From Sphaerolaimus hirsutus (taxonomy: Eukaryota; Nematoda; Chromadorea; Monhysterida; Sphaerolaimidae): a stretch of 64,000 nt of DNA. The first letter of the stretch is position 1. Every line of letters begins with the position of its first letter. Shown one piece after another: positions 20,682 to 30,800 of this stretch. The translations under genes and the position numbers were made by a program. A model generated the notes under the pieces. It was not told where the DNA came from, searched no databases, and was given only the letters and a program-made list of their open reading frames with translations. The stretch is from NCBI GenBank assembly GCA_964036195.1, contig OZ038455.1:28818323-28882322 (forward strand), written 5' to 3'.

Positions 20682-21174
20682 CAGCTGGTAAATTTCCATT
20701 GATCTTGTCCTTTTTTACAAAAGTATGATGAACTGTAGAATACCATAAGTACTGATCAAAGGTTGGAGATCAAAGGCTAGTTTGTACATTTGTCATATTT
20801 TCAACATTCAATGCATAACTTCACGTGCACGGTGCAGTTATTTTTTGTACATGACCCTATTTTATGCTTTCTCAAAAGCATAAAACAGGGCCATCTGAAA
20901 GAAAAAATACACTTTCTGTACCCGGGTATTTTGCTCAGGAAAGTGTAAAAAAAGTGTATGGGTATTTTATGAAAGTGTAAGTGTAAGTGTAAATATAAAT
21001 ACTCATTTACCCGGGTATTTCGGGTAAGTGTAAATACACTTTCGCAACTCTGAAAATCACTTGCTGTTGTCGCGGGGTCGAAATGTGCGCACAAAAAAGT
21101 GAAGTATTATACTGTAGACTAAAAGTCAATGATTGCAAGTGTGATTGGAAAAAACGGAACAGCTGTTTACAAAA

Positions 21175-21422
21175 TACCGTATTTACTCGAATAGTCACCC
21201 CCTCTTGAATAATTCCCCCTTGAATAATATGATCAATTTATTATGTCCAATTTGAAAAAATGGCATATTAGGTAGTGTATTTTGAAGGCATATTTTGTGG
21301 AATGACTTGATAAACATCCATGAAAATTTTGATGAAAAAATCGTGCCCCCTTAAATAGTTCCCCTCAAAAAAGTTCGACGCAAAATAATTCCCCTGGGAA
21401 TTATTTGAGTAAACACGGTATA
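21175..21422. mobile_element. TACCGTATT-type MITE with GAATAATTCCCC words
   Basis: It begins TACCGTATTTACTCGAATAG and ends with TTATTTGAGTAAACACGGTA, with CCCCTTGAATAAT and its inverse inside. No gene. Confidence 0.7.
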
Positions 21423-21605
21423 CGGCTAGTCCTAGCGGAAACTAGTCGTGCTAGAAAATTAAAATTGTGGAAATAACCAGAAAGACACTAGGGTTGGGAA
21501 AAACGGATGAAAATCACCGGAGTTTGCAGAGGCACGTAAAACAATGTTAAAGGCACAATTGATGTATTTATGAATCACAGATCTCACGTCACTGGCGATG
21601 TAAAG

Positions 21606-21680
21606 GCACCATGGCGCTAGCGCTTGGTGTTAGCGCCATGGTGCTTTTTCCCTTGGCGCCAGCGCCATGGCGCTTTCCCA
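21606..21680. repeat. Short GCGCC palindromic array
   Basis: About 75 bp of GGCGCTAGCGCTTGG/TGGCGCCAGCGCC words, just after the stop codon of the minus-strand fucosyltransferase. See the 11.88 kb array. Confidence 0.65.
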
Positions 21681-21696
21681 GCACTACTCCTAACAC

Positions 21697-24600
21697 CTAA
21701 ACCTTCAAAGGCACCCAGTGCTTTGGGAAGAAATGGTCCTTTCTATACTGGTGTTCTAATGGGCTGTTGGGTCTGACCCAGGGTTCTTGGTATGTGGTGT
21801 GGCCATTTGCTAGGAAAGCTGCCCACCAGCTGAATGTACCTGTAGTGCCTGTAAAGTGATGTGTGAAATGTTTATCAAATTGTAACAATTGCGCATTTAA
21901 TTTGAGCGGCCAGGATAAATGGCGCTATTTTGCACACTCGCTGTCGTGCGAAGCATTCAAAGAAATGATAAAATCAAGAGAGAAAAAGGTATTTCCTCAA
22001 TGCCCAATGTGGCTTATTATTTCGGCTTTTTTCTCAGCGATTTTATTGCATTTTACAAAATCCCCCGAGAGATTTACCGTATTTCTTCTAATAGAACGGC
22101 ATACCTCCAATAGAACGGCACCTCCAATAGAACGGCAGGTTTTGGCACTTTTTTTGCACTCACGAAATTATTAGAACGGCAGCCTCCAATAGTACGGCAC
22201 CTCCGACAGAACGGCAAGTAGAAATTACGTTGGAAGAATGCCAGAACACATGCTAGAAAAATTGGTGGTGAGAACATCCAATTCAAGGTGTTCAGAACTA
22301 TGATTTAGGGTTATTTTCATATTTAATTTTGTTTGAATTGATGCTCTCATAGTAAAATGTTATTCATTTTTCATTAAAAACACTATGTTCAAATGAAAAA
22401 TGTCTGAAAAATATTGGTTAAAATAGAACGGCATGTAAAAAAGTTGACGAGAAAAATAGAACGGCGCTCTTCTATCAGAAGAAATACAGTAATTATAAAT
22501 ATTCGAGAACATTTCTGTCATTAAGTACCTATTTTCAATTACATTTCCTGTTATCAAATCGGCCATTGTTAGCAAGTGAAGGGTGTGCTTCTAAAAGTAC
22601 TGATCTACAAATTTTTCAAATTTGAGTTAGGACCATTTTTGGGGTGCCCATAAACATGCGCTTCAAAAAAATATATGATATGTGGGAAGTGCGAAATTCA
22701 ATTTTGAGATATGGGGGTCGAAAAAAGCAAAAAAATCGCAAAATACGGTTTTTGAAATTTTAAAAGTACCGATCTACAAGCTTTTTCAGCTTTTGTGTCT
22801 TTAAAAGTACCGATCTACACACTTTTTTTCAAAATTGTTATTTTAAACCGATCTGCACATTATTTTTTGTTCTTCTAAAAGTACAGATGTCAGATCGGCG
22901 CCTGATTCAGCAAAAACTCATTTTGTGCTTTTTTATTATGGGTAAAAGTACCGATCTACAGCTGTCTGATTTTGTGCTTTAAAAAATACTGATCTACATG
23001 CTATTACCAATTTGTTCCTTTAAAATGTACTGTACTACAAAAATAAAATTCACTACATTTGATATAGCTAGTGTTGTGTATAATCAATGATTATACCCAT
23101 GCATGTGGATACCCAACAATATGGCCGAAATACCCATACCCAAAATTCCCATACCCAATACCCATGTATGGGTATTGCATACTCCAAACTTTCAATTGCG
23201 ATTATCTCAAAATCGATTTTTTGTAAATCGGTACTTTTAGAAGCACACCTTTCAAGTGCAAGTGGCCAAAGCACAAAATGCTCACGGACCGATGGTGTGG
23301 TTGCACTGTGCCAAAATGCACAAGTCCACGATGGCGTCCTGGTGCGGCTGCAGCACGACCACGTCGGTGCCGTTGGGCATCGCGTCCCGGTTCCATCCGT
23401 AATCGTTGCCCAGCACGATGAATCGTACGCACGGGGATTGAGTCAACCTGAAATGTAGAAAAAATTCTGTTTGAGTGTGGCTAAGTTCAGGGGCTACTAG
23501 ATTTGAACCCTCCGGGGGGTTGGATGGATAGCAAATCACTCCTGGAGGGATAGATAGCTGAAAAAATTTATGTTGGGGGGGGCAGGTGGGGGGGGGGGTT
23601 CGCGGGGTTTAATATATTTGCTTTTTCGATGTATAATAGGAAGAAAAGGGGGAAAATCGCTAAAAAAGGGGGAAAATGGCTAAAAATGGGTAAATATAAG
23701 TACTAAAATAGCTGAAAATGGGCAGTTAGACGCACGAACTGGTGATTTTGGAGGTGAAAATCTATAAAAAGCTATGAAAAAAAGCGATTTTGAGGGAAAG
23801 TTGGGGTATATAGCTGGTCGATTTGGGGGGAGGGGGGTTAGGGGAACGTAGTCCAAAATTTTGCCTCCAGGATAGATAGCTGAGCGGCCTCCAGTATAGA
23901 TACCTACCTAGTTAGCTGGGCGGTTTTGGGGGGACCCCCCAACCCCCTTTCCTACCCCTGGCTGAGTTTGATCGTGCACCGGCGCTTGACTAGCGATGAA
24001 AAAGTATTTATACCAGAGAAACGCTTGTTATTTACATCCCTGAATTGGAATCATATTGTAATAGTTGATTGAAGTTACTGCAATAAGTTCAATCAACTAT
24101 TTACTACAATGTCAAAACAGCGATATGAATAGGACTTTGGTTACTATTACCGGATTTGTGTATCCTCGACGGACATCACACTTGTATGGAAACCTACCAT
24201 AACCCATCTGAATACTGAACCGAAAATTATACAGTTTTTCATCATAATATTTCCTTTTCGCTATGGAATAATTAATAATGAAAGTTATAACAAGATTTTT
24301 TTCATTAAATTACGGTAGGATTCTGAACTTACTTTGCGGTCCGCCGAGTGTATGAAAAAGCGTATTCTTTACTATGAATTTCAAGAAAATTTCTGACGAA
24401 ATAATACCCCGCTCGAATAAGCCGATCCTAGAAATACCCCCTCAAAATGTCCACTCTGAAAAAAGAAACCCCCTGGGAGCCAGGGGTTATTTTGAGGAAA
24501 ATACGGTATTTACCCTGAATAAAACTATCGAAAACTCACTTCTCCCTAAAGTACTGCACAGCCTTGTGCAAATACTGCGCCATTGCCGCCTGGGGGCAGT

Positions 24601-26249
24601 CCCAAGCCCTGTAAAGTGTAAAGTAAAGTGTCAAATGTAAAGTCAAATGCAAAGTAAAGTGTCAATCAAAACAAAAAAGAAAATATTTTATTACTGAACT
24701 TTGCATGACAATTGACAGTTTACTTTGCACTTGACTTTACATTTGACACTTTACTTTACACTTTACAGGGCTTGGGATTGCCACCTGGTGTCCAAAAAGG
24801 TATTTGCCAGCAGTAGCAAAATCGCCCCTGCGGCAGTGCACGCCCACAAATGTGCACGTGTCGGGGCTGACCCCTTTTGGCAGTGTCTCAATTGTTGATG
24901 CGAGCAATCGATTTTGGCACTTTGCCAGGATTGAGCGCTTGAACACGAATTCACGTCTGTGGAACAGTTGCTTTAGGGTAAAATATTATATTATTTGATC
25001 AGCATTGAGGAAGTTTAAGAAGCCGCAAATCGCCACATACCCTGCGCTTAAGTGTGTCACCTGGGGCCAGTTCCGCAAGTTGCAAAGAAATATTCTTAGA
25101 AATTTTGACAAAATAATAACCCCCCCCCTAAAAAATGCCCCCTCCCCCTCGAATAATCCCCCCTCCAAAAAGTCTGACGAAAAAATTAATTCCCCAGTGT
25201 AATTATTCAAGAAATACGGTAATCTCGCTCACCTCCTCAACTCGTCAAAAGTGTGCTCGAAATATTTGTACGATTGCAAATAGCCATTCAAGACGATGTC
25301 GGTGCCATTTCTCAATTTGAGAAATTTCTCATCAAGTATACAGCAGGCTCGCTCGCCTATTGGCAATGGTTTTGTAAATGTTTCCTGTGAGTTTTTTTTA
25401 AATAAACGAAAGCGACCAAAGGGAACGACGAATTTGTCATGAATCTTCTACCGTATTTCTTCGAATATAACGGCATACCTTCAATGAGAAGGAGTAGTAA
25501 AAATAAGTATACAAATCCGTGTGATATTTGTTTAACTACGCGGAGAGTTTTTATAAAAAATGCGTTTTTTCAAATAAATTTAAAAAAAAACGGATAAACT
25601 ACGTACAAAGACGGATAAATATCGGACGGATTTGCACACTCTTTAGTACTACTGAAGGACACCTAAATACGACGATAGAACGGCGAGTAAAAAAATTGAC
25701 GGAAAAACAGACAGAAAGGAATTATTAGAGAAAATACGGTAGTTACTTTTTTGTTGACAACATATTATTTCGAAAAAAATACCGGCTTCTTTTCCAACAA
25801 AGGTATGCTCAGTTCGAACCAATCATACAGCACTGATTTTCGCCGCATTTCCACAAATGGATCCAGCTTGTGATATCTGGGGGCACTCCCAGACCTTGTA
25901 AACGACCCTGTAAAGTGTAAAAGGCCCTGCAAAGTGTCCAATGTCGTAAAAAAACCCTGTAAATTGTCAAATGTCATGTCAAATACCCTGTAAAATGTCG
26001 TGTGTATCCAAATCTTATTGCATCGTTCCAAATATTATGTTTTGTATCCAAACTTTATATCATACATGGTTTTACAGGGTCTTTTACATGACAGACATGA
26101 TATTTTACAGGATCCTTTACACTTTACAGGGTCTTTTACAGGGTCTGGGACTGCCCCCTGGACAGGCCGTACAACGTGGCATATGTCATCATTGCGTTCC
26201 CCACCCCGTGGTTGTGCGGCGCAGAGAAGGTTATGTAATTTGAAGAATT
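21697..26249 (-). CDS. GT11-type (alpha-1,2-like) fucosyltransferase
   Basis: Inferred exons, minus strand: 26249-26158, 25876-25783, 25384-25233, 24956-24785, 24589-24540, 23447-23290 and 21848-21697. They add up to 290 codons with the TAG stop and join in one frame. GT11 landmarks appear in order: HGVGNAMMTYATLYGLS (N-terminal GRLGNQM-like nucleotide-sugar region), GYLQSYKYF, GVHCRRGDF (the HxRRGD motif), YLHKAVQYFREK, VRFIVLGNDYGWN, and CNHTI…GTFSWWAAFL. The length matches the catalytic domain of the family, which moves fucose from GDP-fucose to galactose in the Golgi. The upstream membrane anchor was not identified; a candidate stem exon lies at 26654-26914. Two introns (26157-25877 and 24784-24590) consist of family-A TIR elements. 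Confidence 0.85.
22077..22493. mobile_element. TACCGTATT-type MITE with AATAGAACGGC words
   Basis: It starts TACCGTATTTCTTCTAATAG and ends with the inverted relative TCAGAAGAAATACAGTA, with words AATAGAACGGCA/CCTCCAATAGAACGG inside. It lies in the last intron of the fucosyltransferase. Confidence 0.7.
22577..23258. mobile_element. TIR element with CTAAAAGTACCGATCTACA words
   Basis: The ends GGTGTGCTTCTAAAAGTAC and GTACTTTTAGAAGCACACC are inverted copies. The motif AAAAGTACCGATCTACA recurs about six times in the interior. It lies in the last intron of the fucosyltransferase. No gene. Confidence 0.7.
23459..24533. other. Fucosyltransferase intron with G-rich repeat debris
   Basis: The stretch holds runs of G (near 23577-23600), GATAGATAGCTGA words, and near 24370-24510 a short TACCGTATT-type copy ending GAGGAAAATACGGTA. 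No exon is seen between the two flanking coding exons. Confidence 0.5.
24593..24784 (-). mobile_element. Family-A element that forms a precise intron (introner) in the fucosyltransferase
   Basis: On the minus strand the upstream exon ends in CAG at 24787-24785. The element then starts GTGGCAATCCCAAGCCCTGT and ends GGGCTTGGGACTGCCCC, and a second CAG (24592-24590) precedes the next exon. Splicing from GT to the second CAG removes the element and one target copy and rejoins Gln to Ala in frame, inside a region expected to be continuous in GT11 proteins. This is direct sequence evidence of an intron made by a transposon. Confidence 0.9.
25451..25742. mobile_element. TACCGTATT-type MITE with GAATATAACGGC words
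   Basis: Begins TACCGTATTTCTTCGAATAT and ends TTAGAGAAAATACGGTA. It lies in an intron of the fucosyltransferase. No gene. Confidence 0.65.
25880..26157 (-). mobile_element. Family-A element at an exon junction of the fucosyltransferase
   Basis: Flanked by CTG on the plus strand (CAG on the minus strand; 25877-25879 and 26158-26160). On the minus strand the exon ends CAG, the element starts GGGGCAGTCCCAGACCC and ends with the inverted copy, then CAG and the next exon follow. Exact removal rejoins LS to RYH in frame. The element begins GG, so a standard donor is lacking at the border. The nearest GT is six bases inside and would add two codons in frame. Confidence 0.8.
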
Positions 26250-26653
26250 CTGAAAAAAGTATATTTTTGTGCCGCAGTTATCCTTTTTAAGTATTATAGG
26301 TTGTGTATATTATCGTCATCACAAATGATTACCTATCTGTAAAATACAGAAAAAATTATTTTTAACTGAGGGCCTCTACTCACGCAACACTGGCGCTTAA
26401 CTATGGTAAACAAAAATTCGAAATTCGAAAACAATATAAATAGGTAGCTTAAAAAATTCAATTCTCATATTATCGCCCAGGAGAGTAATTTTTTCATCAA
26501 ACGTGTTTTTACTGGGGTGTTATTCAAGGCCCAAAAGCAATTGAACTAATGTGTGATTGTGGTCAAAAATGTACGAAGATATGTGAATATTGAATAGTAT
26601 GAACTAAGTGTGAATTTTTTTAAAATACATGAAATAAAATATGTAACACAAGG
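26250..26653. other. AT-rich DNA upstream of the first recognised fucosyltransferase exon
   Basis: The minus-strand acceptor CTTTTTTCAG at its left border serves the 26249 exon. Nothing else is recognised. Confidence 0.4.
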
Positions 26654-26914
26654 CTACACAGAACAACCAACAAAAACTTCATACTCCTTCAGTGGACTTT
26701 GCTTGTCCAATGCTGCCGCCTCCATCTTCTCTTGATTAATTTTGGGCTCACCCCAATTAAAATTCGAGTTTGGCACCGTGCCAATGCTATCCCTGATTAC
26801 ATTCCTTGTAGCAATGAACGTCATATTTACAGATTCTTTGGTCAATTTGGTCAACATTTCCAGTTTGTTCAGCATATGAGCTTGCATAGCTTGTTGATTC
26901 CAGTTCAATCCCAT
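26654..26914 (-). CDS. Candidate exon upstream of the fucosyltransferase (stem region?) or separate small gene
   Basis: The minus strand is open for 86 codons with a protein-like composition (KLEMLTKLTKESVNMTF, NFNWGEPKINQEKMEAAA). A strong donor (GTGAGC) lies after FNWG, but its phase does not match the next exon. Either a different donor is used or this is another gene. No known domain. Confidence 0.3.
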   Translation of the reverse strand: MGLNWNQQAMQAHMLNKLEMLTKLTKESVNMTFIATRNVIRDSIGTVPNSNFNWGEPKINQEKMEAAALDKQSPLKEYEVFVGCSV

Positions 26915-27179
26915 TCCTGTGTCTACCTGTTTGTGTTATTCGTTATTTTAAAATTATAATTGAGAGGTCTAATTCTAAAAGTCGATAAGTCCACAAAATG
27001 CAATTTTGAGTAAACCGCATTTTAAGTTACTAACTGGATACTAACTGCTTGAAAAAAGAAAAAAATTTCTCTTCGGTCAATCCCGTACATAGAGAAAATT
27101 GAGGCACAGCCATCTATTGAGGCTGCGTTTGTGTGGTGTGAGTGTTTATCAGGTAGCGCTAAAGCTCCTGAAAGTGGTA

Positions 27180-27610
27180 GATCCCACGAAAATTCTACAG
27201 ATGTCTCAAAATACATCTTTATAGCCAAAATCACTATTTTGGCAGAGTGCCCAATCTATACGGCACTGCTCCAAATGAGCTCTTACAAGGGTAAATCCCC
27301 ATACATTCAATCAACAGGCTTATGGCATAGTGTCGTCGATCCGATTACACTGCGAGGGCCGGCCTACCTCACAAAATACCGAATTGGTATCATGCCGGTT
27401 GTAATATGGATCCTGGCACGATGCCAAAATCTTGTTGATTGCTACCTCGGACCTATATTATTTATTCAAACATCAGGTTTTTGGCAGGGTGTTGTTGATT
27501 CGACTACCCACATCTTCCATTTCTCTCATACGTCTTATCGATATGAGGATCTACTGACAATAAATCGGATCTTGGCACAATGCCAAAAACCTGCAATTGA
27601 CTGCTATATA
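27180..27610 (+). repeat. Degenerate repeats in the LINE leader
   Basis: The motif TGGCAnnrTGyC recurs at about 27240, 27327, 27414, 27480 and 27574, roughly 65-95 bp apart, often preceded by TT/CC and followed by GTTGAT or a related word. Repeated leader units are known as promoters in some LINEs; that role is inference here. Confidence 0.55.
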
Positions 27611-27832
27611 TGTCGGCTACGCTCAAAACAATTGCGACTGACACTACAACAACATATTCAACATGGTAAACAATGCACCTTGTTTGTTGGGCGCTTGTTG
27701 TTATTACACGCTATTTATGCACTGCTTGCCTACACATTGCACTTGCTTGCTATTTGTTGTCATTCAAATTCAACATGCTTTAACACACTCAGGGGAGGCT
27801 TGTGTTTGTGTTTAACATTTTATTTTACTAAC

Positions 27833-30800
27833 ATGGAATCCGGCACGAAAAAGAAAACACGCAAAACGTCGTCTAATACTAAAAAATCCGCGGGGTCGGT
27901 TTCGGCGGCATGCAGTGAAACAGCAGATAATGGGGATGCGTCGATCCTCAATATCCAAAATGAAGTTGACTTTGAGGTACCGTTATTGGGACGGATTTTT
28001 CCTTACTTTCTCTGCTGCTACTCAAACGTAGCTAAGCCCGCTGGGCAAGTGCTATTTAACTCAGTTGATGGAAACGCAAATTTACCGTCGGTTTACTTTA
28101 AACCGCTCTTTAAAATCCAATTATCAACCTGTCAGCTAGTGGGAAATAGGTGTCCATCTCTCGAACTCCAACTGATAAAATCCCAAATATCTTTAAATTT
28201 ACCACAGGCGGCGATTGCGGGCAGATCGAGTGAGGATCAGTTAGCCATGCGTCTCGTTTGGGGGCAAATGAGGAAATCGAAAAACAAAAGTGTGAGCGCT
28301 ACGCCGCATCCGGCGCGTGCTAGAAAAAACAGGTTCACTTGTTCTATAGATTTGGTTTTAAATTTGGGTAGAACATCTGCGAAATTACAGTCTGACATAA
28401 TCGTATGTAAAACCTGTAAAATACAGTTTATATTTAAAAACACTCTTAAATACTGCCACAACATGCTCTTTCATTTTTGGCCTGGCGCTTATTCTAGCTT
28501 TCTGAATGAATTTACTAGCTATGTGATCTTACCCCTCCACTTCAGCAATGCGCGTAGTGGTGATCTATCACCAGAATTGGCAGTGGGCAATTTGAACGTG
28601 GTGTCGGTGTGCAGCAACGACAAGGACATCATCCCAGCAAAAAGTGTCTCTTCGCTGGTTGCTATGGCACTTAACGATGGTGGCTCAGGCCAGAGCGATC
28701 AAATGGCACCGCAATTGACACCTGGCGTTGACTCTGCACTGGAGAATGATGCCCCATCCAAAAAATGTGACAAATTCGAAAAAGCACCTTTAAGAGGTTG
28801 GTTATCTAATGTTAGAGTTGGGGCAGTGTTAGAGATCATGCTATATATACTCGGGCCTCGTCACATGTGGGCACTACTTGTTTACATATCTGACAAAAAT
28901 ACATACCAATGTCTTTGTAAATCTGTAGAAAATTCGGAATGCATAAGCATATTCCTGGTCGTAACGGTGAAAATTATCTTCGCAGTGGCTGAAAGCTCAT
29001 CGGCGCTAGCGCGCCGTCGCCGACTGGCCGCATTGACTGCATCCAATAACCGCTTGGGGGGCATCAACCTAAAAGGTCAAATAACCGGTCATGACAACAA
29101 AGCGTTGAAGATTTCTGAGATGGCAAAACTATACGGTAAGTCGAGATATGATACACTAATAGATGGGGTCCAAAATTTGAGTCGATCATTCTCGGTCAAG
29201 TCGATAGAGTGCTACACAAAATTAAAGTTAAAATTGAAATTAAAATTAAATTTAAAATTATCATTGAATATTACCTCCGAATATGGCATAACGATGCAGT
29301 TTGTTGACTTATATTACAATTATGCAGCAACGGATGGCACGGCCCCGCAAATTGCGTGCGATTGGAACAGCATGGGGGCGGCCCTCTCGCGTCACTATTC
29401 CATTGGGGGTGCCGAATTTCACCCTGAAACTATAATGTCGGAAGTGCACAAATGCTTTGCAAATTTCGACACGTCCAATTGTGGGTCGCGTGCAGTCTTG
29501 ATGATGGGAAATCTACTGCACTATTGTCTATCAGAACAAAGCTCAATCACCCGGTTTTGCCAAAAGGTACGTTTTCATTATCAACGCATATTTTTAAAAT
29601 ACCCAGGCCTTCATAAAATATTAGTAAAATATATATCGAACCCAGAGTCAAATTATACCCTAAAGTACTGTCCGTATCTATCTTCAGACATTATATGTTC
29701 TCTAATATACACTGAAAAAACAATGAATAATATTTTGAGTAATATTTTAAAAATTTTTTTTTTTAAAATCACTTTTTTAAAATCTCTCTTAAATGTCTTT
29801 TTAAATTACAGCGTAGTGCATTACGCGACTGTAGTACCAAGTTATCATGTGATACACTGCCTTTTTCAAAAAACTTCACTTGATAAAATATTAAAACAAT
29901 CGCCCCCCTTGCAGTTTGAGGTCTTCGTTGCGCGTTTGGCAACCACACTCAGAGTGGACACGGACGATATGCTGAAAAAGGTTGAGGCGATTGAGGGGGA
30001 CATTAACATGCTAATGGACGATACCATAAAGTTGGACGATAAAGTGTCAGATACGGAAAAATCGGTAACTTTCATCACGTTCGTAAACTTTCTAAAATAT
30101 TTAAAATTTTTAAAAAAAGTGCCCGTGTCAGCGGTGTGTATATGTACTTCAACTATGACGGGAGAGATTGTAAATTGCTTGCTTACGAATACAGTCCTAC
30201 TACGGAAGAAATATAAAACCCATCAAAAAATTGTGTATAGTTCTCGGGGATACATTCAAGGCTCAACTTCATGCATTACAATTTGTTCCCTGCAGGCTGC
30301 ATGTGCGCGCGACAGCATCCTGGCGACTGTTTTAGAGCTGAAAGAACTCATCAATGCTACAAATACACGCTTGGGCACCTACGCGAGCGCCGCTGCCTCA
30401 TCTGCGGGCAGCAGTGGTTTGAATGTCGCTCAAAAACGGAAAAATGAGGATACAACTGACAAGAATACGGAGACAAAAAAGGCAAAAATGGAATGCAAGC
30501 CTACGACTGAGGTTATCAAATGGGTAATTATACATTTAACAGGTGTTTTCCTTGGCAAAAAGTATATTCTTGATCGGATTCGACTAATATTTCTCAACCT
30601 ACGCATGGCAGGGCTAAAAAGCCTGCTCATCTTGACCTGTCCAACTGTTTTTAGCAGTCGTCAAAAACATAAAAATTCACAAAAGACGGTATTTAAAAAT
30701 ATGATTGTAAAGTCATGTCAAAAAATCTCTACACCGACAATCAGCCCTTGTTTGTATACACAGGTACCGACACTGAAACGTGGGGTACCGCTGGATTTTC

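Noticed and set aside
24986..25085. Extra fucosyltransferase exon (NWPQVTHLSAG)
   Set aside because: The flanking exons join directly in phase 2 (ELRR to EFVFKR), as the family alignment expects. The segment resembles the end of a family-B repeat (GCGGAACTGGCCCC).
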